Origin: UBA3910 sp002391465
GTDB taxonomy: Bacteria; Bacillota; Limnochordia; Darwinibacteriales; Darwinibacteriaceae
Length of the DNA stretch: 64,000 bases
Assembly: GCA_030054835.1 (NCBI GenBank)
Contig: JASGVS010000035.1
Span: forward strand, 21,749-85,748
Direction of reading: 5' to 3'
The notes below the pieces were generated by a model. It ran no database searches. It saw only the letters and a list, made by a program, of their open reading frames with translations, and had not been told where the DNA came from. Below are positions 1 to 8,462 of this stretch, piece after piece. A program made the translations under genes and the position numbers. Each line of letters opens with the position of its first letter. The first letter of the stretch is position 1.

Positions 1-642
1 CACAGCGGGTCCCGCAGACAGCTCCGTAAAAGCGGAGGCAAAGTCATCAACCACCTGGGAATGGCGGATGTTTCCCACAGCGGCAATAACGAGCCGGTCT
101 GCGGTGTAGTGCTTCCGGAAAAAAGATTCTGTTGTAGCCCTGTCAAAGCTGTTTACCGTCTGGACAGTGCCGAGGATGCTGTTACCCAAGCTGCTGGTGG
201 GCCAGAGGGCTTTGGGCAGCAGATCCTGCACCTGATCCTCCGGGTCATCCTCATACATTTTCAGCTCCTCCAGCACAACTTGACGCTCTTTGGCAATCTC
301 CTCGGGAAGAAACAGCGGTTGGAGCAGCATCTGCTGCATCACATCAGAAGCGATGGGCCAGTACTCGTCCAACACCTTGAAATAAAAACAGGTCCGCTCC
401 CGCCCGGTGAAGGCGTTGAAGTGACTTCCGGACCGATCCATGATTTCTGCAATATCTTGAGCAGAATACTTGGCTGTACTTTGAAACAACATGTGTTCAA
501 GGAAATGGGCCACACCCTGCTCTGTGGGCGCTTCATGTCGGCTGCCCACATCAAACCAGGCCCCCAGCGTCACAGAACGGACGTAGGGCAGATACTCGGT
601 TACAATTCTCACACCATTTGGCAAGACAGTTCTTTCGTACAT
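1..642 (-). CDS. M16 family zinc peptidase, N-terminal part (runs off window)
   Basis: This is the N-terminal 214 residues of an insulinase-like (M16) metallopeptidase; the rest lies beyond the left edge. The inverted zinc motif HxxEH is present at about residues 46-50 (HFLEH), and a conserved downstream Glu region follows near residue 120 (VVLEELKMYEDDP). The ATG at 642 has an AGAGGT ribosome site 5 nt upstream. M16 genes of this type (mlpA/ymxG) sit next to pnp and ylxY in Bacillus, and a ylxY-like deacetylase lies 1.3 kb away here. It is probably a cytoplasmic processing peptidase. Its substrate is unknown. The family call is firm; the exact orthologue is inferred from context. Confidence 0.9.
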   Translation of the reverse strand, partial: MYERTVLPNGVRIVTEYLPYVRSVTLGAWFDVGSRHEAPTEQGVAHFLEHMLFQSTAKYSAQDIAEIMDRSGSHFNAFTGRERTCFYFKVLDEYWPIASDVMQQMLLQPLFLPEEIAKERQVVLEELKMYEDDPEDQVQDLLPKALWPTSSLGNSILGTVQTVNSFDRATTESFFRKHYTADRLVIAAVGNIRHSQVVDDFASAFTELSAGPAV

Positions 643-756
643 TATCTACCTCTAGCACGGGCTAACAAAGCTATCCAAACCGTGCATTACTTTCCACTGA
701 ATTCAGTCATTAAGTATGATACCATAAAGTCGTCAACTGTGGAAAGGGGTGATTGT

Positions 757-1953
757 GTGGCAAGGGCAGTGATTGCAGCATTCTTATCGATTTTGTTCTA
801 TTTAACAAATCTCTTAAACGGGGGAACTCCCCCAACTCCCACACCTGTAAATGAAGCGCAGTACAGCTACTCAATCCTGGGCCAGACAGGAGAAATCCTG
901 GCTGAACGGGCCGTTTTGCGCCGCACCCCTGATAACCATAGTGAAATAGTGGGAACGGTTCAACAAAACGAGCCCCTTTTGATCCTGGACGAACGGGAAG
1001 ACTGGTATAAGGTACGCTCCACACCCCAGCTAGTTGGCTGGTTGCCCAAATACGCTTTAAGTCTCAGCCCCGTGGATAAAAAGGAACCAGGTAAGTTAGT
1101 ACTTGGATACTACTCCGGCGATCAAGCTGCCTACGAAAGCCTGCTGTCACAGGGAACCCAGCTCACAGGCATCGTACCGTTTGGCTGGCGCTTAACTGCG
1201 GAAGGGGAGCTTGTGAACGAGTTCCACCCCGAAAGAATCGGCAGAGGCCTCTATTTCGCCGGCAACCAAGAACTGGGCACCTATGTTCAACTCAAATTGC
1301 CACCTGATGCTGGTGAACTAAAAAAGCACAGCTTTACAGCAATTGAAGCCATGCTTAAGGAATGGGGCCTGAAAGGTGTAATGATCGATGTTGATGAAGT
1401 GCCCTATCTTACGCAAATTCAGCTCTTCGCCTCCGTTGCAGAACTGCGAGAACATCTAGCCCAAAAGGGATTCAGCACCCTCATTGCCCTGCCTTGGCAG
1501 GATGAACTGGATCTGCCCTCAGCTGCAGCCGCGGCAGATTATCTAATCCTAAAAACGTTGGACCCCACGGCCACAACTCCCGGTCCACCCGCGTCCTTAG
1601 CTGAACTCAAAAGCCTCCTCCCCCGGGTAACGGAACAAGTTCCAGCGGAGAAGATCATCCTTGGCTTGGCAAACGTGGGTCTAAACTGGAGCGGAGCTGG
1701 GCTGCCCGCTGTACTCTCCTATCAACAGGTGATGGAACTGGCAGCCAGTAACGGCGTAGATATAAAATGGGATAATCTCAGCCAAACTCCATACTTTCAG
1801 TATGGTCAGGACTCAGAGTTATGGTTTGAAAACCGTTACAGTATCAAACACAAATTGGAATTGATTGCCGAGTTTGACCTGGCCGGTGTAGCTTTTCTGC
1901 AGCTCGGTAAGGAAGATCCGGACATGTGGAACATGCTTGCAAAAGCATTATAA
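757..1953 (+). CDS. SH3b plus GH18-like protein with altered catalytic motif
   Basis: A 398-residue exported or membrane-anchored protein: a hydrophobic N-terminus (about 5-20), a Pro-rich linker, a bacterial SH3 domain (about 45-105), then a GH18-like barrel (about 112-395). The C-terminal pattern ELWFENRYSIKHKLELI followed by LGKED resembles the YaaH/SleL spore peptidoglycan hydrolases. The position of the usual DxE catalytic motif reads DVDE (residues 211-214), so the catalytic Glu is replaced by Asp with a Glu one residue later. Activity is therefore uncertain. The GTG start at 757 is chosen because AAAGGGG lies 7 nt upstream; the longer upstream reading frame only overlaps the divergent M16 gene. 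Its stop abuts the stop of the convergent deacetylase gene. Confidence 0.82.
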   Translation: MARAVIAAFLSILFYLTNLLNGGTPPTPTPVNEAQYSYSILGQTGEILAERAVLRRTPDNHSEIVGTVQQNEPLLILDEREDWYKVRSTPQLVGWLPKYALSLSPVDKKEPGKLVLGYYSGDQAAYESLLSQGTQLTGIVPFGWRLTAEGELVNEFHPERIGRGLYFAGNQELGTYVQLKLPPDAGELKKHSFTAIEAMLKEWGLKGVMIDVDEVPYLTQIQLFASVAELREHLAQKGFSTLIALPWQDELDLPSAAAAADYLILKTLDPTATTPGPPASLAELKSLLPRVTEQVPAEKIILGLANVGLNWSGAGLPAVLSYQQVMELAASNGVDIKWDNLSQTPYFQYGQDSELWFENRYSIKHKLELIAEFDLAGVAFLQLGKEDPDMWNMLAKAL

Positions 1954-2928
1954 TCAATCTGCCAGCAGTTCTCCCACCGTTACACAGACGAAGCCCCGAT
2001 TGGCAAGATGGTCCAATATGACGGGCAGGGCCTCAAGCGTCGGCTGGGTCGGATGCATCAGCACTAAAGCTCCATTGCTGAGCTTACTGAGCACCCGGTC
2101 AATAATCACGGTGGGGGCAGGCCGCTGCCAGTCCACTGTGTCAATCGTCCAGAGCACAGTCTTGTAACCTAACTCGGCCGCAACCGCTACCGTTTGTTGG
2201 TTGAAATCTCCAGCGGGAGGCGCAAAAACCTGCGGTTTTTGGCCGGTAGTGAGTAAAATTGCATCTTCACCCTCCTGGATGAGTCGGGCGACTTCGCTGC
2301 GGCTCATTTCACTTGCCATGCCGTGCCAACCGCCGTGGTTGCCGATCTCATGACCCTGAGCGGCTATTTCCCGGGCGAGATCCGGTTGCCTTAAAACCCA
2401 TCTTCCTGTAGGAAACCATGTGGCGGAAACGTCGAAATGGGAGAAGACATCAAGCATAGGCCCGATAAACTCATCTCCCCAGTCCACGTTAATCATTAAC
2501 GCCACCTTAGGCTCAGTAGTTGGCCCCCTGTAATGGGGCTTAAAATGGGTGCTGGTAATCGAGGGCAGCACTTCAATTGTGATTAACTGCAATGAGCTGT
2601 TGGGAGGAGCAGTTAACAACGCCTTTACCGTCGACTGCACATCCACAACCTGACCTACAACCTCTGCCCGCACTGTACCCGTCTGCCAGTCCCAACTGGC
2701 GTTACTTGCCTCAACCCGAAACGTTTCTGCCAAACCTGCTACCACATCATAAAGTTCATGCTCCAAAAGACCACCCACCGCATGCCCCTCCAGCGTAACG
2801 CCACGTTTCACTCCCCGAAAGTGACGCTGACAGCGTGAGACCAAGGTTGGGCCAAAAAGTATCAAGGCTAGGCAGATGACTAGCGCTGCACCAATAATCA
2901 GCCCGCGTTTAGTAATAATCACGGTCAC
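1954..2928 (-). CDS. ylxY: polysaccharide deacetylase family protein, YlxY-like
   Basis: A 324-residue membrane-anchored NodB-fold protein. One transmembrane segment (about 7-27) is followed by a 100-residue extension and a C-terminal deacetylase domain. Visible motifs are NVDWG in place of TFDD, the HxxxxH-type metal motif HEIGNHGGWH, APPAGDF (motif 3), TIDTVDW, and LVLMHPT at the end. The second Asp of motif 1 is absent, as is common in sporulation members of the family, so catalytic activity is not assured. The GTG start overlaps the stop of the upstream pdaB-like gene (GTGA), which implies coupled translation. Proximity to an M16 peptidase gene supports the YlxY assignment. Confidence 0.8.
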   Translation of the reverse strand: MTVIITKRGLIIGAALVICLALILFGPTLVSRCQRHFRGVKRGVTLEGHAVGGLLEHELYDVVAGLAETFRVEASNASWDWQTGTVRAEVVGQVVDVQSTVKALLTAPPNSSLQLITIEVLPSITSTHFKPHYRGPTTEPKVALMINVDWGDEFIGPMLDVFSHFDVSATWFPTGRWVLRQPDLAREIAAQGHEIGNHGGWHGMASEMSRSEVARLIQEGEDAILLTTGQKPQVFAPPAGDFNQQTVAVAAELGYKTVLWTIDTVDWQRPAPTVIIDRVLSKLSNGALVLMHPTQPTLEALPVILDHLANRGFVCVTVGELLAD

Positions 2929-3695
2929 TGCCCCCCTCTACCGGGATGCTGGACACCGGCATGATCAATGTAGTAATTGTCCTTGTAGATCAGCTCCCCA
3001 ACCGGGACAATACTGTAACCCTGCTGCTGCAGATCGGGAATAATGCGCCTGATGGCTCCTGGCGTACCGGGCCCGGCGTTATGAAACAGCACGATGGAAC
3101 CGGGCTTAATCTGGCCCATCACACGCTCGTAGATCTGGTTGCTGCTCAAGCTCTTCCAATCGAGAGAGTCCACCGACCACTGGACGGTGTAATAGCCGAG
3201 GGAAGATGCGGTGGAAACGACCCTGTTATTATACTCGCCGAACGGAGGTCTGAAGACTACAGTACGCTGACCAGTCAAATCTCTGATCATGGCATCTAGT
3301 TTTTCCAACTCATAGCTAATGCCCCGTTCGTCGAGACTATTCATATGGGGATGGGAATAACTGTGGTTGCCGATTTCATGGCCGTGGGCAGCAATCTTTA
3401 CCACGTAATCCGGGTGTTTGTCGACCCAATTGCCGGCAAGGAAGAAGGTAGTCTTCACACCATAGGTTTTGAGGATAGAGAGGATCTCATCTGTTAGCTC
3501 CGTTCCCCAGGTGGCATCGAAGGAAATGGCCACCTTTTTCTCGTCCGTTTTCACCTCATAAATGGGAACAAGCCTGGCCCGGGAGGTGACGGCCACAATC
3601 AACGGCGTCCGTACCTGGGGCAGCAGGCTAGTGAAGGCAAGAAGTATAAAGAGGGCGATGTACCACCACTTCACCCTGAAGACGAATACACGCAT
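2925..3695 (-). CDS. pdaB: sporulation polysaccharide deacetylase PdaB-like
   Basis: A 256-residue NodB-fold protein with an N-terminal membrane anchor (about 11-30). Motifs: SFDATWG (motif 1), HEIGNHSYSH (metal His pair), FRPPFGEY (motif 3), QWSVDSLDWK and IVLFHNAG. The SFDxxWG and SVDSLDWK signatures are typical of the PdaB sporulation subfamily, which is needed for spore stability in Bacillus. It lies between a SleB-like hydrolase and the YlxY-like gene on the same strand, in a likely three-gene spore-envelope operon. The start at 3695 follows GAGGGGTGAT. Confidence 0.87.
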   Translation of the reverse strand: MRVFVFRVKWWYIALFILLAFTSLLPQVRTPLIVAVTSRARLVPIYEVKTDEKKVAISFDATWGTELTDEILSILKTYGVKTTFFLAGNWVDKHPDYVVKIAAHGHEIGNHSYSHPHMNSLDERGISYELEKLDAMIRDLTGQRTVVFRPPFGEYNNRVVSTASSLGYYTVQWSVDSLDWKSLSSNQIYERVMGQIKPGSIVLFHNAGPGTPGAIRRIIPDLQQQGYSIVPVGELIYKDNYYIDHAGVQHPGRGGQ

Positions 3696-3724
3696 CTGAT
3701 CACCCCTCGTGTATTCATATTCAC

Positions 3725-4336
3725 TTAAAGGGTGAAGTTATGATTACCTATCCTCTTGATAACAGGTTTTGTTGCCCAGTACTCCATCGCTTTGGAGATG
3801 GTCGGGTTGTAAAAGTACAGGGCTCCGCCGGTGGGATCCTCACCATTTAAAGCTCTGATTACAGCCTGTTCACAACTGGCATTACCCTTCTGCGGCAGAC
3901 CCTGCGCTACCGGGCTGAACTGGCCGGGCTCATGGATAACGTCCCAGACGGTGTCTGGAAAAGAAGGGTGACGTACCCTATTCAGGACCACAGCCGCTAC
4001 GGCTACCTGTCCTTCTAACGGCTCTCCCCGGGCCTCAGCATATACCAGTCTGGCCAGAAGATCACGTTCTTCGGCGCTCACTTCATACACACTACCATCC
4101 CAGCGAATTATCTTAGGGGTTACATGGCTGGGCAGCCTGAGCACAGTGCCAATCTGGAGCTTGGCAGGATCCTTGATCTTGTTCAAATCGGCCAGTTCCT
4201 GCCAGGAGATGTTATAGACAAGGGAGATGTCATAGAGTGTGTCCCCGGGCTGGACAACATGGACAGGATGGTGGCCACCCCAAGCCAGAGAAGCAAATAG
4301 AAGTAGAAAACCTAAAGCAAAAAAAATACAGCGCAT
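3725..4336 (-). CDS. LysM-SleB family spore cortex-lytic-type hydrolase
   Basis: A 203-residue secreted protein. A signal peptide (about 1-20) precedes one LysM peptidoglycan-binding domain (about 25-70, HVVQPGDTLYDIS) and a SleB-type hydrolase_2 domain (about 90-203). The catalytic Glu region LVYAEARGEP is present, as is the conserved VLNRVRHPSFP segment. Family members cleave spore cortex peptidoglycan at germination or remodel the wall. Here the LysM domain comes first, the usual layout in Clostridia. A GGGAGGGAGAG ribosome site supports the ATG at 4336. Confidence 0.88.
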   Translation of the reverse strand: MRCIFFALGFLLLFASLAWGGHHPVHVVQPGDTLYDISLVYNISWQELADLNKIKDPAKLQIGTVLRLPSHVTPKIIRWDGSVYEVSAEERDLLARLVYAEARGEPLEGQVAVAAVVLNRVRHPSFPDTVWDVIHEPGQFSPVAQGLPQKGNASCEQAVIRALNGEDPTGGALYFYNPTISKAMEYWATKPVIKRIGNHNFTL

Positions 4337-4383
4337 GCTCTCCCTCCCGCTTTTACTGCATACGAACCTTCCACGTCAAATGG

Positions 4384-5184
4384 TTAATTTCCTCCCCTAC
4401 CCAAGGAATCCAAAAAATTCAATACTCGACTGCGTCTAATCCAGTCAGAGAAAGACACCTTTTCTGCTAGAATATGAAGTACAATCAAAGCGAACACCAG
4501 GGCTGCCTGCCAGAACGTTGGCAAGACAAGACCGGCATGGAGACCCAAAACCGCGCCCAGGGCATTGGACCCAACATCCCCCATCATCACCTCTTCCCTT
4601 AAATCCCAGGGCAGGTACCCAACGACTGCCCCTACCAGCCATATTAAAAATGGCTGAGTGTCTACGCCAAAGGGCAGAAGGAACAGGCTGAACAGGATAA
4701 ACCCCTTGCCCGCCCGACCGGGAGCTAGATCGAGGAGATTGAGGAAATTGGCACTGAGCGCTATGAGCAGGGTAATAAATAGGAGCTGCCACCAATTCTG
4801 AGAGATAACAAAGCTGATGGAAAGGGAAGTAATGACTCCCCCTACCGCTTTCACAACGCCTGTTGAGATCTGTCCGGACCTAAAGTGACCCCGAAATCCT
4901 TTTGCGTCACTGCCTAAGAAGTCATCGAGGAGCCCCAGTACAGTAAAGACTAAGAGGGCAGTCAAAGTGAGGGGAGCGTCCCGGTTTTCAGGGAAACGAA
5001 AAACAAGAACCGGGATGCACGGCAGGATGAAAGCTGTGCCAAGACCCACCGGGACATCTATACCTCTATAATTTGTCTTTCTCTGGTATTGGTAGACAGG
5101 CTTTAAAACGGGAACCAATACATAAGAAACAAGCGCAAGCAACAGGGAGATTACCACAGCCTTCCCCAACCTTTCTGCCTGCAC
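4384..5184 (-). CDS. glycosyltransferase family 4 (MraY/WecA-like) membrane phosphotransferase
   Basis: A polytopic membrane protein of up to 266 residues in the polyprenyl-phosphate sugar-1-phosphate transferase superfamily. Catalytic motifs are recognisable: LGLLDDFLG (Asp pair), NFLNLLDLAPGRAGK and MGDVGSN. It would load a sugar phosphate onto undecaprenyl phosphate at the cytoplasmic face. It is somewhat shorter than MraY (about 320). The start is uncertain: the GTG at 5184 lacks a good ribosome site and overlaps the GT2 gene by 34 nt, whereas a GTG at 5157 follows GGGGAAGG and leaves the first membrane helix intact. It is the last gene of the steA-MctB-GT2-GT4 cluster. Confidence 0.82.
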   Translation of the reverse strand: MQAERLGKAVVISLLLALVSYVLVPVLKPVYQYQRKTNYRGIDVPVGLGTAFILPCIPVLVFRFPENRDAPLTLTALLVFTVLGLLDDFLGSDAKGFRGHFRSGQISTGVVKAVGGVITSLSISFVISQNWWQLLFITLLIALSANFLNLLDLAPGRAGKGFILFSLFLLPFGVDTQPFLIWLVGAVVGYLPWDLREEVMMGDVGSNALGAVLGLHAGLVLPTFWQAALVFALIVLHILAEKVSFSDWIRRSRVLNFLDSLGRGGN

Positions 5185-5849
5185 AGGCGAAACGCCGCTA
5201 AAACATGCATGAGCTGCCTGCCTCGATGAAGGATGCCCCTTAGCCCCCGCCCGTAAGCCCTATGTTCCAAGGGAAGGGGAACTTCCTCTATCCTAAAGCC
5301 AAAATAAAGCGCCCCGACCGTTAGACCGATCTCCACACCATAGCCCGGAAAGAATCCACCTAATTGGGCAAGGACCTCAGCCCGAACCGCCCGTTGACCG
5401 GAAAGTGGGTTTGCAAGTTTTTCCCCTGTCATCCTCTCCACTCCAAACGAAGCAAGCCGGCGCACCATACCAAAACCCATCTTTCTACCATCGCTGCTCT
5501 GCTGCTGACCGAAACGGGCTACTGTCATATCCGCCTGCCCTTGCAGCACCGGTAATAGTAAATCGCCGGCAGAGCGGGCACTAAAACCCAGATCTCCGTC
5601 TATGAGAAGGTAAACATCAGCTGCCATCTTCTGCCAGCCTGCATTTAGGGCATCGCCCTTGCCCACATTATTAGGCAGGTTGAGCAGTTCTACCCCGGGC
5701 ACTCTCTTGACCTGCTCAGGAGTACTGTCAGTTGAACCATCGTTTATCACCATAATCTGGTCTACCAAACCGAGATCAACAGCTGCCCACAGTGTCTCGT
5801 AGATCCGCTCCTCTTCGTTGTACACGGGAATTAGGGCTGCCACTTTCAT
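5151..5849 (-). CDS. glycosyltransferase family 2
   Basis: A 232-residue soluble GT-A fold enzyme. It has the N-terminal IPVYNEEERI motif, INDGSTDST, a DGDLGF metal-binding DxD (near residue 84), and a later SGQRAVRAEVL acceptor region. It resembles dolichol/undecaprenyl-phosphate sugar transferases but lacks C-terminal membrane helices. The start ATG overlaps the stop of the upstream MctB-like gene by 4 nt. With the GT4 gene next to it, it probably builds an envelope glycan or glycolipid. The sugar and acceptor cannot be told from sequence. Confidence 0.87.
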   Translation of the reverse strand: MKVAALIPVYNEEERIYETLWAAVDLGLVDQIMVINDGSTDSTPEQVKRVPGVELLNLPNNVGKGDALNAGWQKMAADVYLLIDGDLGFSARSAGDLLLPVLQGQADMTVARFGQQQSSDGRKMGFGMVRRLASFGVERMTGEKLANPLSGQRAVRAEVLAQLGGFFPGYGVEIGLTVGALYFGFRIEEVPLPLEHRAYGRGLRGILHRGRQLMHVLAAFRLCRQKGWGRLW

Positions 5850-6496
5850 GGAAACAAACCCTCAGCAGACTCGCCTGGGCCGAAATGCCCATCTCGGTTC
5901 GAAGCTAAGCCCAACAGCAGCGCGATCTGCCCCCAGACTGTGTCCACTCCGCCTACCCGTAGGCCCCAGGAGATGCTGTCCAAGGGAGGTGTTTCCTCCG
6001 TCCCCCAGACGATAGCAACTCTGCCTCCCTTTTCTTTGATCCGCTCCAATGCTTCCGTCTGCTTTGCGTCCCTTAAGGCACCTGCCCGAAACAGAAGGCT
6101 TTCGCCCTCCTTGGGCTCGTAGTCCGCTAGTTCGCTGCTGGTAATGTACTTCAGTTCTGCGCCGCCTTCGCCAAGCAGCTTTTCCAGTATATGTACCTGT
6201 TCATCTCTTTGTCCCCCATCGGTCACCATAACCACTGTTTTGTCCGCAAGCCGTCCAGGCAAAATGGCATCTCGCAGCTGCAGCCACGCCTCCTCTCTCT
6301 GCGCCAGTTCCTGCTTGAGACTATTGAGCTTGACCTGGGCGGCCAAGAACCGCTCTTCCATATCTGCAATAAGCAGACCCTGTTCTTCCACTAAAGCACT
6401 ATCCTGGAACAAGGCACCGCCGATCAAAATGCCTAAGACTAAGCTGAAGAGGACAGCCAACAGGGATGCTAGGTGGTAGCGGAAGCCCAGATTCAC
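5846..6496 (-). CDS. MctB/SteB-like membrane protein (Rv1698 family)
   Basis: A 216-residue protein with one N-terminal transmembrane segment (about 9-30, LASLLAVLFSLVLGILIGG), a coiled coil (about 38-75) and an alpha/beta extracellular part. This matches the MctB (copper transporter)/SteB family, which is paired with SteA in Actinobacteria and many Firmicutes. The GTG at 6496 is chosen: it overlaps the steA stop (TAGTG) and follows GGGGTGGT. The copper-channel role described for Mycobacterium is not proven for the family. SteA/SteB affect cell division and wall integrity in Corynebacterium. Context with two glycosyltransferases favours an envelope role. Confidence 0.82.
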   Translation of the reverse strand: MNLGFRYHLASLLAVLFSLVLGILIGGALFQDSALVEEQGLLIADMEERFLAAQVKLNSLKQELAQREEAWLQLRDAILPGRLADKTVVMVTDGGQRDEQVHILEKLLGEGGAELKYITSSELADYEPKEGESLLFRAGALRDAKQTEALERIKEKGGRVAIVWGTEETPPLDSISWGLRVGGVDTVWGQIALLLGLASNRDGHFGPGESAEGLFP

Positions 6497-7611
6497 TATA
6501 ACCACCCCGCAATGAGCCGAAGCTGGAGCCAAAGTAGGCGGAGATAATGCCGCCATGGGGAAGATAGGGCAAGAAACACCACGATGGGCACAAGGGCGAT
6601 AAACAGTACTGGTAGAACGGGTACGGGTTTTCTGGCTCGGTACAGTTCACTCACTTTTTTTGCGTCCAGCAAAATGGGCCCGATTTTTAGCCGCGTCAGG
6701 AAAGTGGATGCCATTCCGGGGCGTCCCTTTTCCAGGAAATCGATCATGTTGGAATGGGATCCAACCAGTACGATAATCTCTGCCTTTTTTGCATGGGCCA
6801 AAAGCAGCGCCACGTCTTCGCTTGTGCCGGGGGCAGGCAGCAGATCATAGGCTAGCCCCATCTCTTCAAGGCGCGCCGCACCGGGGCATTCCCCGTTTTG
6901 GTAAGCGTGGGCAATTAACTGAGCACCACAGGTTAAAGCACCATCACTGACGCTGTCCATATCCCCCACAATAAGGTGGGGTTTATAGCCAAAGGCCAGA
7001 AGGGCATCGGCACCGCCATCAACACCAATTAACACCGGTTTGGCCTCTTGTAAAAAGGGGGCTAGACTGTGCAGGTCTTCTCTGTAGCCTATGCCCCGCA
7101 CCACCACCACAACCGGTCTTCCTTCCACCGCTACCTTCAGTTCGGGGAAGTTCAGATCCTTGAGGATTAGGTGTTTCTCCTTTTCCGCATAGTGCAGCGT
7201 ATTGGTAACAAATCGGTCCAGCTCGTTAGGGAGATTAATCCTGGCCAATTTGTGCCTTGCCTCAATCAGATAAGCCGTGACAACAGTTCCCGTTGCAATG
7301 GGTTCGCCATCGCGGAACACCCGACGCCCAATGATTTCCACCATATCACCGTCTTGCAGAATTGAAAAAACCGCTTCACCCACATTGTCCAGCAGTAGAA
7401 TCCCCTGTTCTTGAAGGACGCGGGGCCCGAGATTGGGGTAGCGGCAGGAAAGGGAATGGCGTGCGTTAATTACGGCGGCGGCACCACTGTCCGCCAAACC
7501 GGCGGCAGCAACAGCGTCCAGTTCCTCGTGGCAGATCACAGCTATTTCTCCTGGCCGCAGCAGCGGAATCAGTTCCTTTGTCCTTCGCCCGAGCCGAACC
7601 CGCCCCCGCAT
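6496..7611 (-). CDS. steA: SteA-like cytokinetic protein (thiamine pyrophosphokinase-like fold)
   Basis: A 371-residue protein of the SteA/Rv1697 family. The central region (about 165-300) is a thiamine-pyrophosphokinase-like domain with GVDGGADALL and GDMDS motifs. A C-terminal transmembrane segment (about 325-345) is followed by a short basic tail. In Corynebacterium SteA forms a complex with SteB at the division site. The nucleotide or polyprenyl ligand is not settled. It sits just after spo0A, the same place as in other Clostridia, and a strong terminator separates the two. ATG at 7611 with a GGGGGTGGTGGA ribosome site. Confidence 0.87.
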   Translation of the reverse strand: MRGRVRLGRRTKELIPLLRPGEIAVICHEELDAVAAAGLADSGAAAVINARHSLSCRYPNLGPRVLQEQGILLLDNVGEAVFSILQDGDMVEIIGRRVFRDGEPIATGTVVTAYLIEARHKLARINLPNELDRFVTNTLHYAEKEKHLILKDLNFPELKVAVEGRPVVVVVRGIGYREDLHSLAPFLQEAKPVLIGVDGGADALLAFGYKPHLIVGDMDSVSDGALTCGAQLIAHAYQNGECPGAARLEEMGLAYDLLPAPGTSEDVALLLAHAKKAEIIVLVGSHSNMIDFLEKGRPGMASTFLTRLKIGPILLDAKKVSELYRARKPVPVLPVLFIALVPIVVFLALSSPWRHYLRLLWLQLRLIAGWL

Positions 7612-7624
7612 TCCACCACCCCCG

Positions 7625-7658
7625 TAAAAAAACAGAGCCGGTTATCACCGTCTCTGTT
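7625..7658 (-). terminator. intrinsic terminator after spo0A-like gene
   Basis: On the minus strand, an ACAGAG...CTCTGT hairpin with an inner GGT/ACC pair is followed by seven T residues. It lies 24 nt past the stop of the Spo0A-like gene and should end the long spoIVB-glm-spo0A transcription unit. Confidence 0.85.
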
Positions 7659-7681
7659 ATTATGCATAGCGGCAGGTGTGA

Positions 7682-8452
7682 TTAACCGCCAACGTCTATT
7701 TCCAAAAGAACGAAATTAACCATCTTCGCCAGGAAAGCGGAATTGGTGGGTTTCCCGCTATCGGGACGTACCTCGTAGGGAAACAAACGGTAGAGCTCAT
7801 CTAATTCTCCCTTTTCCCAAGTCGCATCTAAAGCATAGCGCATCGCCCGCTCCACCTGAACGCCGCCTGTGGCGAACCTCTTGCCTATGGCCGGGTAGAG
7901 CCTAGTTGTAACCGCATTGAGCCAGCGGGGATGCTGGCAGGCTAGCCAGACGCCTTCCATAAGGTAACGATAACCCTTATAATGGGGCGGTATACCCATG
8001 GCATCAAAATACCGGCGACAGATGTCCTCCACCCGCTGTCTGGACAAGTCCGCCGCAAAGCGCGGCACATTCTCTCTGCAGAGCTGCTTTATACGCCGAG
8101 CCAGAACAGCATAATCCACCGGGCGCTGCATACAGTAATCCGCTCCTAAAGAGGCGGCCTCCTGCAGAAGGACTTCTCCCCGTTCCGGTGGAGCAAGGGC
8201 TATAACAGGCAGTTCATCCCCCCTCCAATGCCGTCTGACCTCTTTCAGCACCTTTAAACCGCCCGTTGGCCGAGAATCCAGGCAGATCAGGAGAACGCTG
8301 GGTTTTGTTTCTGCAACAGCCCGCGCCACGTCTTCCCCCCGTTCTAGCGCCCCTAGAAAACGGAGGCCGTTTCTGCCGTTGAGGAATTCCCCGAGTTCAG
8401 CTCGGAACCGCGGATCGCTGTCTGCCAGCAGGACTCGGATTACCTCCGCCAT
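7682..8452 (-). CDS. spo0A: Spo0A-family transcription factor with degenerate receiver domain
   Basis: A 256-residue protein aligned end to end with Spo0A. The C-terminal DNA-binding domain is well kept: GIPPHYKGYRYLMEG, TRLYPAIGKRF, VERAMRYALD and GKPTNSAFLAKMV. The receiver domain (1-118) has lost its phosphorylation chemistry. The acceptor Asp (56 in B. subtilis) aligns with Cys57 in LLICLDS, one of the acidic-pocket Asps is Ser12, the switch Thr is Ala in VIALAPP, and the conserved Lys is Arg in MQRPVD. An Asp59 two residues on might substitute, but this is speculative. The ATG at 8452 follows AGGAGGG; the gene starts 10 nt after the glutamate-operon gene upstream. Either this is a non-phosphorylated Spo0A or a true Spo0A lies elsewhere. 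Confidence 0.9.
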   Translation of the reverse strand: MAEVIRVLLADSDPRFRAELGEFLNGRNGLRFLGALERGEDVARAVAETKPSVLLICLDSRPTGGLKVLKEVRRHWRGDELPVIALAPPERGEVLLQEAASLGADYCMQRPVDYAVLARRIKQLCRENVPRFAADLSRQRVEDICRRYFDAMGIPPHYKGYRYLMEGVWLACQHPRWLNAVTTRLYPAIGKRFATGGVQVERAMRYALDATWEKGELDELYRLFPYEVRPDSGKPTNSAFLAKMVNFVLLEIDVGG

Positions 8453-8462
8453 TGTTTCCCTC

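Noticed and set aside
61..756. Extension of the GH18-like protein upstream to position 61
   Set aside because: That stretch is antisense to the M16 peptidase, whose HxxEH motif and start are clear; GTG 757 has a good ribosome site.
2925..3695. Loss of the second motif-1 Asp in the PdaB-like protein as a novel mutation
   Set aside because: The SFDxxWG form is typical of the sporulation PdaB subfamily.
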